Assembly: GCA_008828725.1 (NCBI GenBank)
Contig: MEHQ01003705.1
Span: forward strand, 124,001 to 188,000
Source of the DNA: Saccharina japonica
Taxonomy: Eukaryota; Sar; Phaeophyceae; Laminariales; Laminariaceae
Direction: 5' to 3'
Length of the DNA: 64,000 nucleotides
In this document: positions 56,501 to 64,000 of the stretch, one piece after another
Position numbering within the stretch: position 1 is the stretch's first letter
Layout of the letters: every line of letters starts with the position of its first letter
Position numbers and translations under genes: made by a program
The notes under the pieces: generated by a model
Database searches by the model: none
What the model was told of the DNA's origin: nothing
The model's input: only the letters and a program-made list of their open reading frames with translations

Positions 56501-59500
56501 ATATATGTATATGGTTGTTGGTGATGTTTTACAGCAGTACGTAGTCGTATCCTTGTCGTATCTATTTTATACTATTAATATTAATAATGTACGGATACAC
56601 TGCTGTACTGGTATGTAGATGATAGCACACAACAGCCGCAACCGCCGAACCTCAAAACTTACACCCTGGGTTCTTTGCTGCAGTATCAACATTCGACGAT
56701 GACATCACAAAAAATCCTCCTCGAGTTCCAATTGACGTTGTCCCCCGAATCGTGTGCAGTTCTGACAAGGGTGTAAAAAAAAAAGAGAAAACGACACCAC
56801 ACTTGTAGGAAGGTCAGAATGAAAAACAAACCGGATCGCTGTGATCACAGGACGAAATGAGCGAAAACCATTTTTTTTTTCGTTTTTTGTTCCCTTTTTT
56901 AACTTGGTTTTAGAGACCCCCCCCTATTTTTTTTTCGCTGGTGGGGGGGGGGGTAATTAAAAAAAAACTTTTGGTTCTGAACCTGAAATTATCTCGTATT
57001 CGTCTTACGTATTAAAAATAGTTACAGCTGTTACAGTACGCTCGACGCCCTATACGTCCAGTTTCGACGAACCAAGATCTCACAGCTGTGGTTTTCATTG
57101 TTTTGCTCTATGATACATACGCCCCACTCACTAAATTCACACTGCTGTGTTACCCGATTTTACTTTTTCAGGTGAAACTCTTTCACATGGCCAAGCCGGT
57201 GAACCCGTCGCTCCCACCGCCCCCGGTGGACGACGCGGGGGAGGGAGACGAGAGCAGCCAGCCGGGGCTCGCTCTCCTGGGCATCCTGGGCGTGGAGTCG
57301 ACAGCCTCCGCGTCTCTGTCTTTGTCTTCGCCGTCGGCGCCCTCTAAGGCGAAATCTTCCTTGTTTGCCCCTCCAAAACCTTCCGCCCAAGCGGAGGCGG
57401 CGGCGATGCACAACGGAGGCCTGCAGTCGGGGGCAGGGGGCTCAACAGCGACAGACCGGCATTGGGGCAGTACTGTCGTTGGCGGTGGCAGTGGCGGCGG
57501 CAGCGGCATCAGCAGCTTCAGTACCACCGGCGTCACCACAGCCTCCGCCACCACCACCACCAGTGGCGGGGGTGGGGGGGAGGGGGGGGGGGGCGGGCGC
57601 CCCCCCCCCCCCCCCCCCGGAGGGAGTAGGCTGTTCAAGGGTTTCGAGAAAACGGAAACCGTGGTGAGGAGGAAGAAGCAAGCTGCGCCGCCGCCCCCGC
57701 CACCAGGAACGCCTCCACCGTTGTCGCCTCCGGGGGAAGGGGCTCATCTGACCTATCGGTGAGGGGTGGAGTGGGGTGTGGGGTGGGGTGGGGCGTGCGT
57801 GCGTATGTCTGTTCGGCGGGGGGGGGGGGGGGGGGGGGGGGGAGGGGGGGGTACTCATTTGTTGCTTGCCTTAGTCATTTGACCATTGACCACGCATCCC
57901 TTTCGAGGCGGAGGAGGGGCAAGGGTACAGCGGAAGCGCTTGTTTTGTGGCCCGGCGCTATGGAGCAGTAACACTCTTCCTCTGGTGTGTTGTTTTTCTC
58001 TGTGGAGCATGAACCGGAGCGAACAGTCGGTTTTTTGTTTTCTCATCTGTTGTATAATATGTTAAGGGGCGCTCTCCTTGGTCGAAAAACAAAAAACAAA
58101 AAAAGTCCGGAAAAACTATTTGCTCCGTTTTTGTTTTACTGCTGTGCAGATCATGCACAACATCTCACAATGGCATATTCGGATTTATATTATCTAGTTC
58201 ATGATCTGGTTCATGATCTATCTGTAGATGTTCTAGAAGTATCTGCAGAGGGTCTATCCGACCTGTGAGAACGTTTCCCTGGGTGTCGTCGTGTTGTAAC
58301 ACTACATGAGGAGTATCACGTGTGGGGACGTGTTGGACACACAGCAACATTCTCCGACAGTCGCAACACGTCACGAACGGCACCGTAAATTTACATTGTT
58401 GCGTGATGCACCCATACTCTAGACTTACCACTTTTTGATAGCCTCTTGTGCATATACGTTCGTGTGCTTTCGTCTTTGACAGCACACCTTGGCTTGTTTT
58501 TTCACCCTGCAAAGGTCGTTTATAGCGAGCAAACAAGAGCGTCACGGATCACGACAAAAACACGTGACAGCTTTTGCGAGTTTGCCTTGTTTCGCCACGA
58601 ACCATGGAAGGCAGTGTGAAGAGATTTTAAGACAACAAGAAAAAACGAAAGTCACGGTTCTTTGTGACCAAAACATGATTTTGAAAAAGGCAAAAAAAAA
58701 TATACATTTATTACGTGACGTAACGCGTACTTTCAAATGTCAAACTCACGTTTCGTGACGTTTTGATGCCACACCTACAGTAGTTTTTTTCTTTCGTTAA
58801 GAGATGGCCCTAACGGCACGCCAACACAACAGACATTTCGCCCACGTTTCTAACCATCGCTCCCCGCGCTTTTGCTTGTGCACCAATTATGACCCATGCA
58901 GATATCCAAAAGACATTTGGCCGGGGCATAAGCCCCCAAACCACGCCGACGGCAGTAGTGGCGCTAACGGGGCGGCGGGGGACGGGTACACCGGGCAAGG
59001 CGGTGGTGGGGGCGGGGGCGGGGTGGCGGCAGAAGAAGTGATGGAGTTTTTCTGCGACGGCTGCGATGACACGATCCCGACTGGAACGGAGCGTATGGAG
59101 TGCGCGGTGTGCCCGGACGAATTTTGCCTTTGTCACAGCTGCTACGACGAGGGAGAGGTAAATACATGCCGGCGGGGGGAGGGGGGGTGCACGGCGTGTG
59201 CACGGTCAAGGCAGTGCGTTTTTTTGCCTATATGGTAGGGGGGGGGGGGGTATGATACCGTTATTTGCACTACCCGGTTTAGGCCAGTCGCGCAAGTGGC
59301 TCAGCACCTCACCCTCAAACAGTGTTCTAAGCTGTTTGTGTTGGCGCAGCGTAAGTAACAAATCCCACAGCCGTATGAACGTGCACATCGCGAAGCCCAA
59401 ACGCACTGAAGCTTAAGCCTGCAAAGACACGGGGTAGAGACAACTCACAGTAGCGCGAGTGGCTCTGCGCCGCTGAAAACAGAGGCCCGAAAAATGGACC

Positions 59501-60649
59501 CGTATTCTTGGGCGCCCCCGCTGCTCTTATAGACGTTTGGTAACACCAAAGTTTGGTAACACCAAAGTTTGGTAACACCAAAGTTTGGTAACACCAAAAA
59601 TTGGTAACACCAAAGTTGTTGTTTTGGTCGATATTCCTCATAATAACGCATGCTCCCTTAAGGTAGAGGTGCACCATGTTTTTGCCCTATAAGGGTGGTC
59701 ACTTGAGGAGCTAGCTCTATACCTCACCCCAAGACAGATTTTGGAGGGAAAGAAAAGTGCGACTCGATGAACTATCTCATGGCCTAGTAAGTGTTCAATG
59801 AACAAATAGTGCAACACAAGAATGAAATTCGGGACGATTTTCGGGTTATAATAACCCATTCAGAACTGAAAAAACTTACCCCACACTAATTCCAAGTAAT
59901 GTGTCCCCAAAATCGTGGGACCAGTGCTTAAGGGGTTAAGGCGCCCCCCGTCACCCAGAAAATGTTTCAGCCAAAAAAAGGTATACCTCTACCTCTGTCA
60001 TAGCATGCGTCATATCCCTTATATCCATTAAAGGGGGTCCGCACCAAAGGGGCCAATGTGAAGAACACACGCATGGCCAAAGAAATTCAGCATCGAGAGC
60101 ATTTCGGCACGCAAAACACGCTGGGGGCACTACTTACTGTAGAAGCTGTGTACGTATTTTCTTGGCGTAGGCATTGATTGATCCTTGCATTGTATGTCGT
60201 CCGGCCACTGAATGTAAACCATCCTCCCACCCCACCCCCGAACGTACTGTAGCTCGGGCTGCTGCGTGTGGTGGCGAATGCCGTACATGTTGAAACCCCC
60301 AAAATGGTCTCCTTTTCCCCTCCGAAGCCCCAACAAGATGAATAGCTTAGCTTTACAACTATTAATACTCCACTACCGTTACAACCATGCTTCGAAGTAT
60401 ACTCTTCCCTTCCTCCCTTTGTAACACACGCCCTCGCGTGAATGGTCACACGCTTTTTTGTCGCTGCAGGTCCTCGATAAGCGGCATAAGCACGAGCTCC
60501 TGCCCTCGGCTGCTCCGTTTCACGTAACGAGAGCCGCGCCGAGCGCAGAGGCGGCAGTAGCGGCGGCGAAAGCGCTGCACGTGACAGAAGCACAAGAAGA
60601 GGAAGACAACGGCTTGCACGAGAGCTACGACGATGACGATCTAGGATGA
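53547..60649 (+). CDS. RVxF-motif, proline-rich, ZZ-type zinc-finger protein (PP1-docking candidate)
   Basis: Exons: 53547-53639, 57172-57758, 58902-59157, 60470-60649. Phases match, giving 371 codons plus TGA. Donors are GAG|GTGCGT, CG|GTGAGG and GAG|GTAAAT; acceptors are TTTTTCAG, CCATGCAG and CGCTGCAG. The N-terminus has a basic cluster and KRQVSW, an [RK]-x-V-x-[FW] PP1-docking motif, followed by AAELLEEVKLFHMAKPV, recalling the PNUTS/PPP1R10 docking region. Gly- and Pro-rich linkers follow. LTYRYPKDIWPGHKPP precedes a ZZ finger: FFCDGCDDTIPTGTERMECAVC, FCLCHSCYDEGE, and after the last intron KRHKHELL supplies the His pair. The tail is acidic (DDDDL). ZZ fingers bind peptides or histone tails, so a nuclear PP1-targeting role is a guess. 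Exons 2-4 are firm; linking exon 1 across a 3.5-kb intron is inferred, and the start codon could lie upstream. Confidence 0.8.
54401..54935 (+). mobile_element. 535-bp hAT-like non-autonomous element with 8-bp target duplication
   Basis: The left terminus is CAGGGTTCGAATTAGTGCTC and the right terminus is its inverse, ACTAATTCGAACCCTG. Flanks are CTACGAAT (54393-54400) and CTACGAAC (54936-54943), an 8-bp duplication with one mismatch. CAGGG termini with an 8-bp duplication are diagnostic of the hAT superfamily. The interior has three CGCCTGCGGCGAAAA hairpin units (about 54690-54775) and no transposase. It lies in intron 1 of the RVxF/ZZ gene. Confidence 0.8.
55878..55956 (+). mobile_element. 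79-bp Stowaway-like MITE (TA-flanked), copy 2
   Basis: The left end CCACTCTGTCCGTAAATATA and the inverted right end CCAATACGTCCGTAAATGTA are terminal repeats. TA stands on each side (55876-55877 and 55957-55958). It has the same length as 44601-44679. It lies in intron 1 of the RVxF/ZZ gene. Confidence 0.65.
56236..56487 (+). mobile_element. 252-bp foldback MITE with ~95-bp terminal inverted repeats
   Basis: The left arm (ACAAGGGCGTGCGAAAAGTA, ATTTTATCGAC, AAAATGGTCAGAATGGAAAA, GTGATCGCTGGACGA) is mirrored by the right arm (TCGTCCAGCGATCAC, TTTTCCATTCTGACCATTTT, GTCGATAAAAT, CGCCCTTGT), with about 60 bp between. CTGAG occurs immediately on both sides (56231-56235 and 56488-56492), a possible 5-bp target duplication. 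Confidence 0.75.
56767..56965 (+). mobile_element. Foldback-related element, second form
   Basis: It starts GACAAGGGTGTAAAAAAAAA, contains GGTCAGAATGAAAAACAAAC and GTGATCACAGGACGAAATG, and has AACTTGGTTTTAGAGACCCC. The left half resembles the arm of 56236-56487 and the whole matches 50455-50621 in inverse. The right border is uncertain (C/G runs). Confidence 0.5.
57576..57622 (+). repeat. Poly-G/poly-C inverted tract inside coding exon 2
   Basis: A G-run of about 20 (with one A) is followed by GCGGGCG and a run of about 18 C, giving a potential G:C hairpin. It encodes Gly-Glu-Gly then Pro runs in the RVxF/ZZ protein. Base counts in such runs are prone to assembly error and would shift the frame, although here the frame is intact across it. 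Confidence 0.9.
57815..57851 (+). repeat. Poly-G tract in intron 2
   Basis: About 28 consecutive G, then an A and nine more G, lie 57 bp after the donor of exon 2. It is a potential quadruplex-forming sequence. Confidence 0.95.
58513..58811 (+). mobile_element. GGGTCGTT-terminal MITE, copy 3
   Basis: The left end AAAGGTCGTTTATAGCGAGC and right end CTTTCGTTAAGAGATGGCCC match the inverted termini of 43331-43599. The interior carries TCACGGATCACGA and CACGTTTCGTGACG. It lies in intron 2 of the RVxF/ZZ gene. Confidence 0.5.
59535..59616 (+). repeat. Five-unit palindromic minisatellite (TTTGGTAACACCAAA)
   Basis: The 16-bp units GTTTGGTAACACCAAA are repeated four times, plus AATTGGTAACACCAAA. Each unit is itself an inverted repeat (TTTGGT..ACCAAA). 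It lies in intron 3 of the RVxF/ZZ gene. Confidence 0.95.
59645..60013 (+). mobile_element. TIR element (TGCTACGRTAGAGGTGCAC family), copy with nested TTAA MITE
   Basis: The left end is ACGCATGCT, then GGTAGAGGTGCACCATG; the right end is ATACCTCTACCTCTGTCATA, GCATGCGT. The interior matches 29121-29370 (GGAGCTAGCTCTATACCTCA, TTTTGGAGGGAAAGAAAAGTG, ATTCGGGACGATTTTCGGGT) but is interrupted by the MITE at 59855-59935. It lies in intron 3 of the RVxF/ZZ gene. Confidence 0.65.
59855..59935 (+). mobile_element. 81-bp TTAA MITE, copy nested in a TIR element
   Basis: It begins CCCATTCAGAACTG and ends CAGTGCTTAAGGGG, and is 81 bp like copy 1. It interrupts the host sequence GGGTTAAGG (as seen intact at 29301), leaving GGGTTATAATAA on the left and TTAAGG on the right. 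This is consistent with insertion into TTAA. Confidence 0.7.
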
Positions 60650-62115
60650 TATCGTGTCGTATATACCTACCTACCTACGAGGAGTGACCCCCGTCAGCTA
60701 CTCGTAGGGCTCATCTTAATGGTGGTTTACTCTGTAGGGTTCGTTCGTTCTAGGGACTAAGGTTTTGTTTAGATATCGTTCTATTGAACGTTCTTAGGAA
60801 CGCTACCCAGAAATGTCTACGGAACCTTATGGAGATCACTGTATAAGATGTTACAGGGGTCGTTTTAGGGCTTTTTATGGGGAACGTTCTAGGAGTCGTT
60901 CTATGGAACGTTTTTGGGGTTCTTTCTAGGGGCCGTCCAACTATATGGGGCGCAGGGTTGGGTAGGGTTAATGTTCCGTCCCCCGGCGGGGAACTATGAG
61001 GAGCCATTTAATTCGCCCGCACCGGATATGATGAGAGAGCGTTGCATGTTGCATCATGTGAACGCCCCGTGTACAGTACGGCGGTGGTGCTGTAGGCTGT
61101 GGAAACCTTGACGATTCTAGGACAGGCAGAACGCGAGAAACTTGCGGTAGGATACGGTGCGATGGTTGCTGCCTAGCTCCCTTCGCGCGTGGGGGTACAT
61201 AAACGAACGGAGATAGGTAGGTAAAATACCGTTGATAGTTGCTGTATTGTTGTATTTCAGGGTGTTAAGGAGGTGGAATGATGCCCCCCACCCCCTTCTG
61301 CTCAGCGGGATTGACGCTGCGTAGGCTACTTGTGAGGTGGTGTACACCAGGTTTTCACCGACCGCTGAGCTTTCGCACTCGTAGTGCGGCAAGGTTGAGA
61401 TTGTTCGCGACGCGTATTAAACGTGTGTATGTGATGCGGTAAATTCGATGGACATCGACGAGCAGCGGGAATGCTGAACCCTATGCGCGACAAAAAAACA
61501 AGGCGTGTACCAGGGGGGGGGGGGGGGAGAGAACTGTGGCCACGGCTTGTCCAGAAGGTCGCCGAGCGTTAAAGCTCGTGCGAGTTGAGCTGAAAAGTAA
61601 AACCGACAGGCACAAAAAATACATAATTAAAAAATGATGTACATCAAAGTATCACACTAAGCTTACAAAGACGAGTTTTGAGGATTCCACCGCTTGTTTA
61701 AAAAACAAAATACAGCAGTAGTATCTGCTGGCCCAATACCGTCATGCGAAACCGGGATAATACTGTCCCACCTGGGGCTAGGCTTTTTTTTTTCGAGAAA
61801 GAGTGTTTCCCACACTAAATTTAGGATATAACAGCTCCCGACTTTTGCTGTTTCCCCGGAGATTTCAGGCTGACTTCCTTGTGAGGGTCTCTCCCTTATG
61901 GCAGGGTAACCATGATGTTGAGATTTCAAGTTGCTGCGACGAGCTATTAATTCTGCGAAAAACAATCCCAGAAACATCCTGCTTCCATCCAACCATAAAT
62001 ATGAGCACCTAGAGGACAGCGGGGCAACGCAAATCGTCGGCGCTGCTTTACAGCCTTTTTTAATATTAATAGAAAAAAAATGAAAGACACCTCAGCTGCG
62101 AAAATTCAAACGCAC
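60650..62115. other. 3' flank of the RVxF/ZZ gene, no firm gene
   Basis: It includes degenerate GTTCTAGGGAACGTT-type inverted motifs (about 60740-60960) just downstream of the stop codon, a G-run at 61511-61524, and unassigned sequence. A minus-strand frame at 61392-61117 (SSAVGENLVYTTSQVAYAA) is protein-like but has no clear splice context. Confidence 0.4.
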
Positions 62116-62214
62116 CTCGAAATTAATCTGCGCAAGCTCTGCTATCATGTACGGGCTTTCGTCGTTTGCCCAGCCTGCTGACGACCCTCTCTCCGCCACC
62201 AGGCACATCATCAT
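62116..62214 (-). CDS. Candidate first coding exon, unrecognised
   Basis: ATG at 62214, shortly after an acceptor-like GTGTTTCAG, opens 33 codons to donor GAG|GTGCGT at 62116. The peptide reads MMMCLVAERGSSAGWANDES then PYMIAELAQINFE. An in-frame stop directly precedes the ATG cluster, which supports a start here. Further exons were not identified. Confidence 0.35.
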
Positions 62215-63176
62215 GCGTTACTGAAACACGCCTGTTGCATCGCCGACTACTCACTGCTGTAACTTATCTCGCGAACGATCTCGTAGACGAATGACTCATC
62301 CCTTTCACGTGGGATAGTGCGATTCCTTATCCCGCTGCCGTGTTAATCTCTCGGGTTTTCCGTCTGCATTAAATCACAGATCAGTAAAGAAAATTGACAC
62401 TCCCCCCCTTTTTTTTTTTTAAGAAAACTCTTGAGGACGACGGCAAGCAATTTCCTGTGTTACAACCCAAATCATACATTCGACCCAATTAGGCCAATCC
62501 ACTATCAATCCACTACGTATCGATCAAGTTTGACTCTTTGAAAAAGTTTGCAAGAATCGGCGATGCGTTAGCTTCGACGGTGCCGCCACGCATCGATTTC
62601 GAAAAACGGAAATACTCCAAATGCCGTCCCGTCACTTCAGCGTAGATGTGTGCGCACGCAAGTCGCTACCGGCCTTCCTCGGGCGTTTCTACAGAGGTGA
62701 GGAAGGAGTGGGTTTCTTCCAACACCTGCAACCTGCGACGTCCGACGATGCGGGCGGGAAGCGGGGGGGGGGACGGAGGGGACACTTTTTAGATGAAACG
62801 CCGTTTTTTCTTCTCTGGGTTTGGTGTGCACAAATACATGGGCGCTGTGGGTTGTCCTGCTAAAAAAGCTAACGATGATGCTGCTATCACATCATGATAT
62901 AACTCATTTGTCTGAAACCTGGTCCGTGGGTCACCAGAGCAGGCTATCATACCGCGTAAGAGCGTACCGTTATTGGAAGAAAACCGAGCGCCTATAACTA
63001 GTACGAACGAGTCGACAGGTGCAGTAGTGTTTACGACTTTGGCCCAACTTTCCACAAAATGGATGACAGTCCACACTAGGACCTCCTCACTACATCCTCA
63101 TTCCGGGAAATTTCCTAGCCGGTCGGAGTTAGGGTTAGCGTTTACGTAAACAAATCACATCTGAAAACAAACGTAC

Positions 63177-63242
63177 TATTGAGCGGGGCATAGCCAATCA
63201 ACCGCTCCGGCAGTGACTTGGCTTGGCCCAGCTCACACGCGT
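63177..63242 (-). CDS. Candidate 66-nt exon, unrecognised
   Basis: The acceptor TTTGTTGTATTAG|AC and the donor AATA|GTACGT frame a phase-1/phase-1 segment reading ACELGQAKSLPERLIGYAPLN. Both splice sites are good, but the exon is short and isolated. Confidence 0.25.
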
Positions 63243-63734
63243 CTAATACAACAAACGAAAGCAGCAGATGTCGTGTGAGATATATGATACAGCAGGGATG
63301 GTTTCTTCTGTAGTCACTGTATATGGTTCGCGTCGAGCGTTCTTCTGGGTGGCCGTTTTCGTGTCTAGGCGTCGGGCGTTCGTCGAGGAAGGGGTGTAGA
63401 AGAAGAGAGTCACGGGGGGTGCGGCCCGAAATGAACATGTAATGGCACTGCTTTGAGTTATTATGTGGAAAGGCCGGTAAGTACCTTCCACCTGGTAACA
63501 GGTATTGGGATCGTGTTTGCAGTACTTGGGAGGCGTATCTTAGATGGGAAACCAGGGGTATCTCACCGAGGCAAGCCACCTCGGCAGTCCAACATCGCAC
63601 TTAAAGGAATACAGTTTATCTTATTATATTTTCAAGTAAACAACACACGTGAGTACCAACGAGTGCCTGTTCAATAGGCTAACCTGGCAAGAGATACTCT
63701 TGTGTCCTTACCCTGATCTTACTGCACTCGGCGT

Positions 63735-63950
63735 CGACGGCAGGACTTACTACAAACAGCGGTGGCCCGTAGGGCACCGGTGTTACAGTACGCGACAGCA
63801 CTTAAGAATTTGTGATTTAAGAACTTCAGGCTCGAGGTTTTGGACAAAGATAATAGTGTGGCCATCTCTATACTGAAATTAGAGTAGGATACGCCCTGCC
63901 CTACATAAGAATAAGAACTTCATCCTGGCCCAGAATCAAGAGATCCTTGA
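63735..63950 (+). repeat. Dispersed ~200-bp repeat, copy 2
   Basis: It matches 31935-32150: AGTACGCGACAGCACTT, CAGGCTCGAGGTTTTGGAC, ACTGAAATTAGAGTAGGATA, CGCCCTGCCCTACATAAGAA and GAACTTCATCCTGGCCCAGA. Confidence 0.7.
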
Positions 63951-64000
63951 CCCTTTGGATGCGGCCAATCAATGTAAAATCACGAATCGAGATTAAACAT

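Larger units (their letters stand above)
62215..64000. other. Right-edge region, mostly unassigned
   Basis: It contains a possible minus-strand exon (63242-63177), a dispersed repeat (63735-63950) and unassigned sequence. A 95-codon minus-strand open frame (63076-62789) has no recognisable domain. Confidence 0.4.

Noticed and set aside
59535-59616. Second CRISPR-like array
   Set aside because: There are no variable spacers; it is a palindromic tandem repeat.
62789-63076. 95-codon minus-strand frame
   Set aside because: It is readable, but with no recognisable domain, splice context or neighbours to support it.
63142-63600. 152-codon minus-strand frame
   Set aside because: It lacks any domain. 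Only the short segment between good splice sites (63242-63177) is kept, as a low-confidence exon.
1-64000. tRNA or rRNA genes
   Set aside because: I scanned by eye for tRNA B-box (GGTTCGANTCC) contexts with matching arms and for rRNA core motifs and saw none. A covariance-model search would be needed to exclude them.

Overview
The window is a eukaryotic nuclear contig. Coding sequence is split into short exons (about 80-900 nt) with GT..AG junctions, introns mostly range from 0.4 to 3.5 kb, and coding islands are GC-rich within mixed-composition DNA full of repeats. I saw no operons, bacterial signals, rRNA or tRNA genes. Intron density, Ser/Gly/Ala/Gln-rich low-complexity protein stretches and CAG/CTG-rich repeats resemble a brown alga or another stramenopile. 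That placement is an impression, not a demonstrated result. All gene models were built by eye, by matching protein motifs, splice sites and reading phase.

Layout. (1) 1465-9446, plus strand: the 3' part of an OTU-family deubiquitinase (OTUD5/DUBA-like), six exons, with a UIM-like helix and a C-terminal UBA-like domain; its catalytic Asp/Cys exon lies off the left edge. (2) 13.2-27.8 kb, minus strand: an exon chain that starts with a leucine-rich-repeat plus LRRcap protein (27770-24348) and continues in compatible phase through Ser/Arg-rich exons to an EF-hand exon (16906-16823). It may be one gene or two. (3) 32207-44223, minus strand: nine phase-consistent exons encode at least 969 aa of a divergent protein kinase (tentatively PINK1-like). 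It has an activation segment of about 250 residues and a C-terminal CUE-like ubiquitin-binding domain. (4) 45.9-50.1 kb, minus strand: a nearly intact APE/RT non-LTR retrotransposon, interrupted by a 458-bp assembly gap. (5) 53.1-60.65 kb: a divergent pair, with a first exon on the minus strand (53289-53098) and, on the plus strand, a four-exon, 371-aa protein carrying an RVxF-type PP1-docking motif and a ZZ zinc finger. (6) 60.65-64 kb: possible short exons and dispersed repeats.

Introns and intergenic DNA hold several distinct families of small non-autonomous transposons, some with visible target-site duplications: an 81-bp TTAA-flanked (piggyBac-like) MITE, a 79-bp TA-flanked Stowaway-like MITE, a 535-bp hAT-like element with an 8-bp duplication, a long-TIR foldback element and others. 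One MITE is nested in another.

Two of the genes (OTU deubiquitinase with UIM/UBA, kinase with CUE) are predicted to handle ubiquitin. The RVxF/ZZ protein is predicted to act with protein phosphatase 1. Nothing in the sequence shows that these genes act together.
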